Source: Micromonospora sp. CB01531
Lineage (GTDB): Bacteria > Actinomycetota > Actinomycetes > Mycobacteriales > Micromonosporaceae
Direction: 5' to 3'
Assembly: GCF_001905095.1 (NCBI RefSeq)
Contig: NZ_LWLS01000102.1
Coordinates: 1-45,501, forward strand
Length of the DNA: 45,501 nucleotides
Under the pieces are notes generated by a model. It saw nothing but the letters and a program-made list of their open reading frames with translations, did not search any database and was not told where the DNA came from. A program made the position numbers and the translations under genes. This document shows, piece by piece, positions 8,340 to 15,512 of this stretch (its first letter is position 1; the number at the start of each line of letters is the position of its first letter).

Positions 8340-9593
8340 TCAGGGCTCGTCGTTGAGCGTGGTGATGGCTCTGACGGGTGACAGGATCAGCCACAGGGCG
8401 GCGGAGACGCCGGCAAGGCCGGCGAGGACGAGGGTGGGACGCAGTCCAATGGTGGTGCCCAGCCAGCCGCCGATCAGCGCACCCAGGGGGCGGATGCCGT
8501 AGTTGATGGTGCTGTACGCGCCGGCCGTCCGCCCCCGGGCGCCGTCGGGCGTGACCTTGGTGATCAGGGCGTTGAGGTTGATGTCCATGAGCATGACACC
8601 GACCGAGGAGACGAACTCGACCGCAGCGAGCAACGCGATCTTCGTCCAGGTCGGGCCGCCGCCCAGTGCCAGCAGCGCCAGCGGCGCCGGGAAGAGCGCG
8701 GTGCCGATGATGGCGGTGCGGCCGACGCCGATCGCTCGGGTCACCCGCGGGGCCAGGGCCGCGCCGGCCAGGCCGCCGAGGGCGCCCGCACCCATGCCCA
8801 GCCCGATGGCGCCCGCCGACAGGCCCAGCTCGCGGCTGGCGTAGAGCACCAGCAGCGCCGACACGATGAAGGTGAAGAAGTTGACGGTGGTGGTGGCGCC
8901 GAGGGCGGCGCGCAGCACGCGGTGTCTCAGCAGCAGCGCCAGCCCGTCCCGGATCAGCTCGCGGGTCGACGAGCGGTTCGGTGCCGGCGGTGCCTCGCCG
9001 GCCGGGATGCGCCGGATCAGCAGCGCGGATCCCAGGAACGACAGGGCGTCGGCGGCGAGCGCGACGGGTGCGGTCAGGAGTTGGATCAGCGCGCCGCCGA
9101 CGGCGGGACCGGCGACGAACGATCCGGCTCGACTCAGACTGAGCTTGCTGTTGGCGTCGATGTAGGCCGCGCTCGGCACGAGCGTGACGAAGAACGACGG
9201 GTAGGCCATGCTGAACAGCACCGCGCCGGCGCCGCTGAGCACCGCGACGACGAACAGCTGGGCCAGGCTGACCACGTCGAGCAGGTAGGCGACGGGCAGG
9301 CTGACCAGCACGGCCGCGCGGGCCAGGTCCGCGACGATCAGCAGCCGCCGCTTGTGCGTACGCCGGTCGACCCAGGCGCCGACGAACACGCCGAACAGGT
9401 ACGGCAGCCAGATCAGGGCGGTGAGCAGGCCGACCTGGCCGGGGGTCGCGGCCAGCATGGTGACCGCGATGAGTGGGAGGGCGAGTTCGGTGATCCGGTC
9501 ACCGAACTGCGAGATCGTCTGGGCCAGCCAGAACGCCCGGAAGTGCCGGCCGGTCCGGACCGTGCCGGCCGGGGCGGCGGTGACGGCGCTCAT
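8340..9593 (-). CDS. MFS transporter, probable drug efflux
   Basis: This is a 417-residue major facilitator with about 12 hydrophobic segments across the length, starting at residue 20 (HFRAFWLAQTISQFGDRI). The MFS motif A region between TM2 and TM3 is recognisable as GAWVDRRTHKRRLL. The overall pattern (FRAFWLAQTISQFGD, SMAYPSFFVTLVP, NSKLSLSRAGSFVAGPAVGG) resembles the MFS_3/enterobactin-exporter-like group of actinobacterial efflux pumps. The substrate is unknown. The ATG overlaps the stop of the upstream regulator by 3 nt (ATGA), so the two are translationally coupled and the regulator probably controls this gene. Confidence 0.9.
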   Translation of the reverse strand: MSAVTAAPAGTVRTGRHFRAFWLAQTISQFGDRITELALPLIAVTMLAATPGQVGLLTALIWLPYLFGVFVGAWVDRRTHKRRLLIVADLARAAVLVSLPVAYLLDVVSLAQLFVVAVLSGAGAVLFSMAYPSFFVTLVPSAAYIDANSKLSLSRAGSFVAGPAVGGALIQLLTAPVALAADALSFLGSALLIRRIPAGEAPPAPNRSSTRELIRDGLALLLRHRVLRAALGATTTVNFFTFIVSALLVLYASRELGLSAGAIGLGMGAGALGGLAGAALAPRVTRAIGVGRTAIIGTALFPAPLALLALGGGPTWTKIALLAAVEFVSSVGVMLMDINLNALITKVTPDGARGRTAGAYSTINYGIRPLGALIGGWLGTTIGLRPTLVLAGLAGVSAALWLILSPVRAITTLNDEP

Positions 9594-10186
9594 GCCTCGG
9601 TCTGCTCGTCGCCGTCGGGCTCCGGCAGGACGTACTGCAGCAGCCGTACGCCTCGAGCCCCGGCCGGCGCCTCGGCCTCCGGGCGCTGCACGTATCTGGC
9701 GATCAGGGCTTCGACGTCGTCTTTGAGCTGCTGCATCTCCTCGGCGCTGAGCATGATCCGGGTGTTGGCCATGCCCGCGGCCCGCCGCCACGCGGTGTCC
9801 AGCTGCGGCTCGTCGTGCAGCAGCCACTGCTGCGGCAGCTCGGCGCTCTGGGCGAACATCTCGCCCTGGAGTTGGCGTGCCGCGTTCTGCCCGTCGGCGT
9901 CGTCGGGCAGGTTGAACCGGAACCCCTTGGCCGCCGCCTGCCACCAGCGCTCGCGCCGGTTGGTGGCCCCGTCCCAGTCGGTCACCAGCCCGAACGAGGC
10001 CAGGTGGCGCAGGTGCCAGCTGACCACCGAGGGGGTGGCGCCCACGTGCGGCGACAGTTGGGTCGCGGTGGCCGGGCCATGGCGTTGGAGATGGCCGAGG
10101 ACGGCCAGCCGCACCGGATGCGCGAGGGCCCGCAGCGCCTGTGGGTCGGTGATCTCGAAGTCCCCGTAGGGATTCTTGAGAGGCAT
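9590..10186 (-). CDS. ArsR-like winged helix-turn-helix regulator
   Basis: The product is 198 residues, with a winged helix in residues about 12-85 (DPQALRALAHPVRLAVLGHL, then ATQLSPHVGATPSVVSWHLRHLASFGLV). The C-terminal half is helical, with AEEMQQLKDDVEALIARYV as a possible dimer helix. No metal-ligand Cys motif is visible, so a non-metal signal is likely. It is the first gene of a two-gene operon with the MFS transporter. The start is uncertain: ATG 10184-10186 is followed by a well-formed protein, while GTG at 10207 would add seven residues; neither has a good Shine-Dalgarno sequence. A TTTCGAAA palindrome (10188-10195) abuts the chosen start. Confidence 0.85.
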   Translation of the reverse strand: MPLKNPYGDFEITDPQALRALAHPVRLAVLGHLQRHGPATATQLSPHVGATPSVVSWHLRHLASFGLVTDWDGATNRRERWWQAAAKGFRFNLPDDADGQNAARQLQGEMFAQSAELPQQWLLHDEPQLDTAWRRAAGMANTRIMLSAEEMQQLKDDVEALIARYVQRPEAEAPAGARGVRLLQYVLPEPDGDEQTEA

Positions 10187-10255
10187 GTTTCGAAAGTAGT
10201 CTCTCACGTCCTCGCTGGCAACGATGATTCGCTTCGAGGCCTGGACGGGGTCCGG

Positions 10256-11131
10256 TCAGTGCTTCTTCTTCGCCGGCTCATCGCGGTGGCCGACGATGTG
10301 CGGGGACGCGGCCAGCAGGTACACCGCGAGCGTCATCACGATCAGGCCGATGGCCTCCACGGAGATCGCCCCCGGCGTCAGCCGCAGCGTCCCACCGAGC
10401 ACGCCGATGCCGACCGCGATACCGGCGAGCGGCTCGGCCGCGGCGAGCGGTGGATAGGCGACGGACAGCGGGGCGAGGTCGTACGCGCTCTGCGCGAGCA
10501 GCGTGCCCAGCAGTCCGATCAGCACCACGGCGTACGGTTGCCAGCTGGTCAGCAGCGCCAGCAGCCCCTGGGTGAACAGCCGGTGCGAGGCCGACTGGGT
10601 CAGCGCGGACTGGAGCCCGAACAGCATGCCCGCCCCGATCGCCAGCATCGGCGCTTCCTGGTTGGGGCGCAGCCGGCGCGCGGTGCGGACGAGTGCCCAG
10701 GTCAGCGCGCCGATGGCGGCCGCCGCCACCGCCCAGTCCCAGGCTGGCACGCCCTCCGGGTTGCCCGGTCCGGGACTGCCCGCCACGAGGAAGGCGACCA
10801 TGCCGACGGTGACCGCGGACGCCACCGCCCAGTCCCGCCGCCGCAGCGGGCGCCGGGTCCACAGCGCCGCAACCGACAGGGCGAACAGCAGGCGCAGTAC
10901 CAGGACGGGCTGCACCAGCACGACCGAGCCTTGGCCGAGAGCGAGACCGCTGAGCGCGCCGCCCATCAGGGTCGCGGCGAGACCCAGCAGCCACAGGCGC
11001 TGCCGGGCCAGATGCCACAGCAGTCCCACGTGCAGCGCCAGGCCGTCCGGGGCCTGGAAGGCGACCCGCTGCTGGATGACCGAACCGGTCCCGAGCAGCA
11101 GGGCGGCGCCGAGCGCAAGGATGAAGACCAC
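10256..11131 (-). CDS. DMT-type (EamA-like) membrane transporter
   Basis: This is a 291-residue membrane protein with about nine or ten hydrophobic segments, beginning at residue 2 (VFILALGAALLLGTGSVIQQ) and ending at VEAIGLIVMTLAVYLLAASP. The two-half architecture and motifs such as GSVVLVQPVLVLRLLFAL and PLSVAYPPLAAAEPLAGIAVG match DMT-family permeases of actinobacteria (EamA-like or NIPA-like). The substrate is unknown. The tail is basic (DEPAKKKH). The GTG start has AAGGGG at a rather long spacing. The gene stands alone; its stop is 70 nt upstream of the ArsR-like gene start, and both are on the minus strand. Confidence 0.8.
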   Translation of the reverse strand: MVFILALGAALLLGTGSVIQQRVAFQAPDGLALHVGLLWHLARQRLWLLGLAATLMGGALSGLALGQGSVVLVQPVLVLRLLFALSVAALWTRRPLRRRDWAVASAVTVGMVAFLVAGSPGPGNPEGVPAWDWAVAAAAIGALTWALVRTARRLRPNQEAPMLAIGAGMLFGLQSALTQSASHRLFTQGLLALLTSWQPYAVVLIGLLGTLLAQSAYDLAPLSVAYPPLAAAEPLAGIAVGIGVLGGTLRLTPGAISVEAIGLIVMTLAVYLLAASPHIVGHRDEPAKKKH

Positions 11132-11303
11132 CGAAGGGCGTACCCCTTCTTCTCCGTCCGATGCGCCGGTTCCCGGCCGGCGCCGAGCAGTTGGCCCTCG
11201 TCCGCGGCTGCCGGCGGATGAAGTTGCGGAACGAATCGGTGCGGAATCGTCTCACCTATTCCGCTGCCGCTGGAAAGGCAACGAGCGGCTGCCGACCGTC
11301 CGA

Positions 11304-11624
11304 CTACTGGACTTCGGTGAGGATTTCGTAGATACCGGCCACCCGCAGTTGCTTTTGCACAAAAGCGCTGAGTTCACGTACGACCAACGCGGTGCCGAGT
11401 TGCTGGGCGGCCCGATGAGCGGAGAGAAGGGTCGTCAAGCCGGTGGAGTCGAGGAACGTCACATGCAGCATGTTGACCACCAGCTTGGGTGGACGTCGGC
11501 GGTTGACCTCGTTCACGACAGCGGCCAGCAGTTCGGCGGAGGTGGAGACATCGATTTCGCCGCGGACATGGAGCAGCGTCGTGCCGTCCGCCGCGAAAGA
11601 CGTACTGATGGTGAAGTTACTCAC
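11304..11624 (-). CDS. STAS domain anti-sigma factor antagonist
   Basis: This 106-residue single-domain STAS protein is of the SpoIIAA/RsbV type. The conserved phosphorylation segment is FLDSTGLTTL, in which the serine of DSTG is the expected site for an anti-sigma kinase. The N-terminal strand LLHVRGEIDVSTSAELLAAV and the final helix FVQKQLRVAGIYEIL complete the fold. By family rules, the unphosphorylated form binds an RsbW-like kinase and frees a sigma factor. No partner kinase or sigma gene is adjacent, so the partner must lie elsewhere. It starts at GTG 11624, with only a weak upstream GGGAC. Confidence 0.9.
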   Translation of the reverse strand: MSNFTISTSFAADGTTLLHVRGEIDVSTSAELLAAVVNEVNRRRPPKLVVNMLHVTFLDSTGLTTLLSAHRAAQQLGTALVVRELSAFVQKQLRVAGIYEILTEVQ

Positions 11625-11755
11625 GAGTCCCGTGTTCTTTCATGCGTCGATTCCCTCGTGGCTCGCCGTTGTTCGAGCACCATATGCTGCTGCCTGTCCA
11701 CTCAGAGATTGCCCTCCGGCAAGGAACCTGGGCGGGGCTTTGCCAGCCACCCTGG

Positions 11756-12409
11756 CTATGCCGCCGAGGCGGCCCGATACGGGCAGATCGCCGGGCTGAG
11801 CGGGCGGTGGCCGACCCGCCACCGACCCGGGCCGCGCCACATCGGGTACGCGATGCTGCCGTCGGGGAGCCGGAACGGCTCGTGGGCGACGTAACCGTGC
11901 CGCGCGTACAGGTCTCGCTCGGCGATCGTGGTCGCCTCCGCGTAGGCGGGGAGCAGGGCCTGGCCCATCCGCGCGCTGCTCGTGGTGAGCAGTGCGGTGG
12001 CCCGCCTGATCCGGTGCGGCTTCGGCGCGACCGTGAAGAACGCCAGGTGGTTGTGGGGATTGGCGGGCCGGTGGGTGGCCAGGACGTCGTCGAGGTGGAG
12101 GAACCGGTCCAGGTAGTCGCCGCAGGCGACGGCGAGCTGCTCGCCGTACTCGGTCGGCGGTGGAACGGGGCCGTACCGGTGCAGCCATACCGCGGCGGCG
12201 GAGTGGCCAGGCAGGAGGTACGCCTCGCCGCAGAGGAGAGCGTGCTCGATCCAGAGGCGGATGGCGGCGGTGAGCACGGCACGTCGGTGGCGTTCGTCGG
12301 GTACCAGCCACGCGCCGACGGTGCTGCCGGCGAAGGGATCGACGACGAGCGCGACGATGTCGGGGATGTCCTGCCAACGGGCGCGGCAGACGGGCAGTGT
12401 GCGGTGCAC
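11756..12409 (-). CDS. GNAT family N-acetyltransferase
   Basis: This 217-residue cytoplasmic protein has a GNAT-like C-terminal half: HLAFFTVAPKP (beta-4 region), the helix ARMGQALLPAYAEATTI, then ARHGYVAHEPFRLPDGSIAYPMWRGP, the usual last strand pair of this subfamily. The typical acetyl-CoA loop R/Q-x-x-G-x-G/A is degenerate (SSARMGQALL). The acceptor is unknown. GTG 12409 has AGGAG 6 nt upstream. The C-terminal 20 residues extend beyond the fold. The gene is monocistronic. Confidence 0.8.
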   Translation of the reverse strand: MHRTLPVCRARWQDIPDIVALVVDPFAGSTVGAWLVPDERHRRAVLTAAIRLWIEHALLCGEAYLLPGHSAAAVWLHRYGPVPPPTEYGEQLAVACGDYLDRFLHLDDVLATHRPANPHNHLAFFTVAPKPHRIRRATALLTTSSARMGQALLPAYAEATTIAERDLYARHGYVAHEPFRLPDGSIAYPMWRGPGRWRVGHRPLSPAICPYRAASAA

Positions 12410-12634
12410 GGAGTTCTCCTGGTTTCAGGTGATCGGTGGACGGCCGAGCGGTCCCGGTTGCGAGCGGGCGAAGCCGGCGACAGTTGTGCTCCAGCGGCAG
12501 CGGTGACGGCCGCTGAGCCGACGCAGGGATTCGCGACGACCGGGTATCGGGTTGAGCGCACCAGGCGCGGTTACCCGTTCACCACCCGGCCTTGCCGCCG
12601 TTCCGTCTCCGCTGGCGGCAGCGGCCCGGGATGC

Positions 12635-13612
12635 TCAGGCGGGTCTGGGGTCCGGCCGGTACGAGCGGTCCGCGAGCGGGTCGCACCCACCGGCGCACAG
12701 GCCGAGTAGGTGCAGGTCCGGGGCCCAGGAGGGCCGGCACGCGTCGGCCGGGAGGCTGATCCCGCCGTGGGTGGAGCCGCTGGCGGCGGTGCGGGCGGGA
12801 GCGGCAGGCGTCGCGCCGGGGGTGTGGCCGGGGTGGCCCGGCCATTGCACCCGGGTCAGCGCGGTGGCATCCGGTGGCTCCGCGCCGCGGCCCGCGGGCG
12901 GTGACCAGCGGGGCGGTGCCGGGGGTGCCGGATAGCTGGCGGCCAGCGATGGCGCCGGGTGGGCGAGCGCGTCGGGTGCGGTGGCCGCCGGTGCGCCGTC
13001 GGCCACCGCCGGTGGCGCGGTCACAACCGGGTCGGCGGGCGTGGCGGGTGGGCCGATGATCGGCTGGGTCAGGTCGAGCACCGGGTCCAGGACCGGCGGC
13101 AGCACGTCCACGATCGGCTCGACCAGCGGCCGGAGCACACTGCCGACCGGTTTCAGCAGCCCTGTCCCGGCGACTTCCGCAACGACGGGCGCGGCGAGGT
13201 CCACGACCCGACCGGCCACCGGGGTGGCCGCTTCGACGACGGTGTCCACGCTCGGACGGACGGGGGTGTGCGGCGCGGGCCGTGCCGGTGCCGGCACCCG
13301 CGCGGGTGGGGCGTTCGCCGGAGCCGGTGCCGGCGGCTGGCGCCTGTTCACCGCCGGCACGCCGCCCCCGACGGCGGATGCTTCAGCCCCCTCCGAACCG
13401 GGCGCGGAGTGCGGCGTGCAGCGCAGGGCACCGCCGAGGATCCGGTCGGCGCCGTCGAGCGCGTCCCCGAGGAGGCAGGATCGAGCCGGCGCGGCAGCCT
13501 GAGCCGGGTCCTCCGCGACCGCGCCGGACAGGCCCCAGACGGCGAGCACGCCGCCGAACAGGAGGATGCCACGCAGCGTCCACCTGGTCAGTCGGCCTTG
13601 ACACCGCGACAA
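12635..13612 (-). CDS. Secreted Pro/Ala-rich protein of unknown function
   Basis: I do not recognise this 325-residue protein. It starts with a basic stretch and a hydrophobic core (TLRGILLFGGVLAVWGLSGA) ending near AEDPAQA, a likely Sec signal peptide. Four cysteines sit at the ends of the mature chain: one just after the signal and one before TPHSA, then CRPSW and LCAGGC near the C-terminus. The middle is low-complexity, rich in Pro, Ala and Val, with a repeating VxPVxxxVxP pattern (for example VLPPVLDPVLDLTQPI). I chose TTG 13612 because GGAGG lies 6 nt upstream and the signal peptide follows; the frame itself stays open much further upstream. It is divergent from the holin gene. Confidence 0.65.
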   Translation of the reverse strand: MSRCQGRLTRWTLRGILLFGGVLAVWGLSGAVAEDPAQAAAPARSCLLGDALDGADRILGGALRCTPHSAPGSEGAEASAVGGGVPAVNRRQPPAPAPANAPPARVPAPARPAPHTPVRPSVDTVVEAATPVAGRVVDLAAPVVAEVAGTGLLKPVGSVLRPLVEPIVDVLPPVLDPVLDLTQPIIGPPATPADPVVTAPPAVADGAPAATAPDALAHPAPSLAASYPAPPAPPRWSPPAGRGAEPPDATALTRVQWPGHPGHTPGATPAAPARTAASGSTHGGISLPADACRPSWAPDLHLLGLCAGGCDPLADRSYRPDPRPA

Positions 13613-13765
13613 CGGGCACCTCCGGAGGGAGCACCTCTGCTCACGCCACGACCCCAGATTGTGCCCGTCGTGACCGTCCGGGCACCCTCCGACACACGGG
13701 CTGGCTGAATGCCGTCGCGGTTTCCGGGTACGCAGGCGGGTCTTGACGAGTCGTAGGGAGGCCCG

Positions 13766-14212
13766 ATGAGTGACACCGTCGGAGGCCGTGCTGGCGGGCC
13801 TGCGGGGCGGGGCGCCCCGGCCGAGCGCCTGGCGGCGGACGTGGCCGACGTGGTCCGCGAGGAGGTGCGGGCGGTGCGGGCGCAGTTGACCGACGCCGCC
13901 CGGCCGGCGGGTGTCGGTTTCCTGCTGCTGGCCGCCGCTGGCGGGTGCGTGGTGCTGGGGATCGGGGCGGCCTCGACGACCACGCTGCGGATGCTGGAGG
14001 CGGTGCTGCCGCGGCGGATGGCGGCGGCGGGACTGACGGCCGGCTACCTCGCGGCAGCCGTGTTCCTCGGCGGCCTGGGCCTGCAGCGGCTGCGGACCGC
14101 GGGCGGCAGCTCCGCACGCCTGGCCGACCAGGTCGGGAACGCCGTGTCGAGCACCGCTGGTCGGGTCGTCCCCGCCGGCACCTCCGCCGCCCGCGACGGC
14201 TGGGAGCGATGA
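13766..14212 (+). CDS. Actinobacterial holin-X family membrane protein
   Basis: The product is 148 residues. An amphipathic N-terminal helix (ERLAADVADVVREEVRAVRAQL) precedes two hydrophobic segments, about residues 50-70 (GVGFLLLAAAGGCVVLGIGAA) and 90-110 (AAAGLTAGYLAAAVFLGGLG). This layout matches the putative actinobacterial holin-X / holin superfamily III (Pfam PF07332). Such genes are common on chromosomes and need not be phage-derived. No lysin or phage genes are nearby. The start ATG has AGGGAGG upstream. It lies 77 nt before the ChaB-like gene on the same strand and may share its mRNA. Confidence 0.8.
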   Translation: MSDTVGGRAGGPAGRGAPAERLAADVADVVREEVRAVRAQLTDAARPAGVGFLLLAAAGGCVVLGIGAASTTTLRMLEAVLPRRMAAAGLTAGYLAAAVFLGGLGLQRLRTAGGSSARLADQVGNAVSSTAGRVVPAGTSAARDGWER

Positions 14213-14289
14213 CACGACCGGGTCCGTGCCGGCCGGAACCGACCGCGGGCCAGCAGCGCCGGCAGGGAACCGCAGGGGAGGGAGCAGCC

Positions 14290-14724
14290 ATGGGGGACAA
14301 GCACGAGCAGGCGGAACAGATGCGGCCCGAGGTGCCGTCGACCGTCGCCCGCTCCGACGACAAGGCGGTACGGACGTACAAGAAGACCCTGGAGTCGGCC
14401 GAGGAGACCTACGGCGACGGGGAGCGGGCGCACCGGACCGCGTACGCGTCGCTGAAGCACACCCACGAGAAGGTCGGCGACCACTGGGAACCGAAGGAGC
14501 ACCGGGGACCGTCGGATCCGCAGGCGGCGCTGGGCACACCGGAGTCGGCGCAACGGCGGCGGCCCACCGCGCAGGGCGTGGACGTCAACGCCAGCAAGAG
14601 CCATCTCGACGAGGTGGCCCGGAAGGTGGGCATCGAGGACCCGCAGGACCTGAACAAGGACGACCTGGTCCGAGCGATCGAGAAGGCGAACGCGCGCGCC
14701 ACCGCCCGGGCCCGCAAACGCTGA
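14290..14724 (+). CDS. ChaB-like protein with Rho_N/SAP-like C-terminal helix pair
   Basis: This 144-residue, highly charged soluble protein has a ChaB-like N-terminal half (PSTVARSDDKAVRTYKKTL, AEETYGDGERAHRTAYASLK), a helical fold known from E. coli ChaB. The C-terminal 45 residues (HLDEVARKVGIEDPQDLNKD, then DLVRAIEKAN) look like a Rho N-terminal/SAP-like helix-extension-helix that binds nucleic acid in other proteins. The combination suggests a small DNA- or RNA-associated protein, but no function is shown. ATG 14290 has GGGGAGGGAG upstream. Confidence 0.85.
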   Translation: MGDKHEQAEQMRPEVPSTVARSDDKAVRTYKKTLESAEETYGDGERAHRTAYASLKHTHEKVGDHWEPKEHRGPSDPQAALGTPESAQRRRPTAQGVDVNASKSHLDEVARKVGIEDPQDLNKDDLVRAIEKANARATARARKR

Positions 14725-14763
14725 GCCGGACCGGCCCCGGCACCGGGGTACGCGTGGGCGGGA

Positions 14764-15510
14764 CTACAGCCGCAGCCGAGTGGCCCGGTCGTACGTGTCG
14801 GCCGGGTCCTCGCCCTCGGTGAGGTCGACGTCCTCGACGACCCGTCCGTCGTTGAGGCGGATCAGCCGGTCGCAACGGGCAGCGATGGCCCGCTCGTGGG
14901 TGGCGAGCAGGATCGTCATGCCGTGCCGGTCGCGCAGGTCGAGCAGCAGGTCGAGGATCTGTGCACCAGTCGTCGAGTCCAGGTTGCCGGTCGGTTCGTC
15001 CGCGAGCAGCAGCCGGGGCGCACCCATCAGGGCCCGGGCGATCGCCACCCGCTGTTGCTGACCGCCGGAGAGCTGGGCGGGCAGCGCCCGTTCCCGGCCG
15101 GCCAGCCCCACCGCCGCCAGGAGCTCCCGGGCCCGGGTCGGGTGGTCGCCGCGTCCCCGTCGAGGTAGCACCGGCGCGATCACGTTGTCCAGCACGGTGA
15201 GCGCCGGCAGCAGGTGGTAGCGCTGGAAGACGAAACCGACCCGCTGCCGGTAGCGGGCCAGGGCGGCCCGGCGCAGCGCGGTGACCTCGACGTCGTCCAC
15301 CGTCACGGTCCCCCGGTCGGCCTGCTCGATCGCGCCGATCATGTGCAGCAGGGTGGACTTGCCGGAGCCGCTCGGCCCGGTCAGCGCCACGACCGAGCCC
15401 GGTGCGATCTCCAGCGACACGTCGTCGATGGCGGTGAGCCGCTCGGCGCCGGCGCGGAACTGCCGGACCAGCCCCGATGCCCGGACCGCGCTGCCGGGGG
15501 TCGCATCCAT
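14764..15510 (-). CDS. ABC transporter ATP-binding protein (LolD/MacB type)
   Basis: The product is 248 residues. It shows a Walker A (GPSGSGKST), Q-loop (FVFQRYHLLPALTV), ABC signature (LSGGQQQRVAIARAL), Walker B with catalytic Glu (LLLADEPTGNLD) and an H-loop (LLATHERA). The NLD sequence after Walker B is characteristic of the MacB/LolD/FtsE group, which works with FtsX-like permeases rather than classical importers. AGGAG lies 5 nt upstream of the ATG. The gene follows the permease gene by 2 nt, so the two form one unit and one exporter. Confidence 0.95.
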   Translation of the reverse strand: MDATPGSAVRASGLVRQFRAGAERLTAIDDVSLEIAPGSVVALTGPSGSGKSTLLHMIGAIEQADRGTVTVDDVEVTALRRAALARYRQRVGFVFQRYHLLPALTVLDNVIAPVLPRRGRGDHPTRARELLAAVGLAGRERALPAQLSGGQQQRVAIARALMGAPRLLLADEPTGNLDSTTGAQILDLLLDLRDRHGMTILLATHERAIAARCDRLIRLNDGRVVEDVDLTEGEDPADTYDRATRLRL

Positions 15511-15512
15511 GG

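Noticed and set aside
13766..14212. Holin-like gene as evidence for a prophage
   Set aside because: Holin-X family genes are common on actinobacterial chromosomes and no lysin, tail, integrase or att site is nearby.
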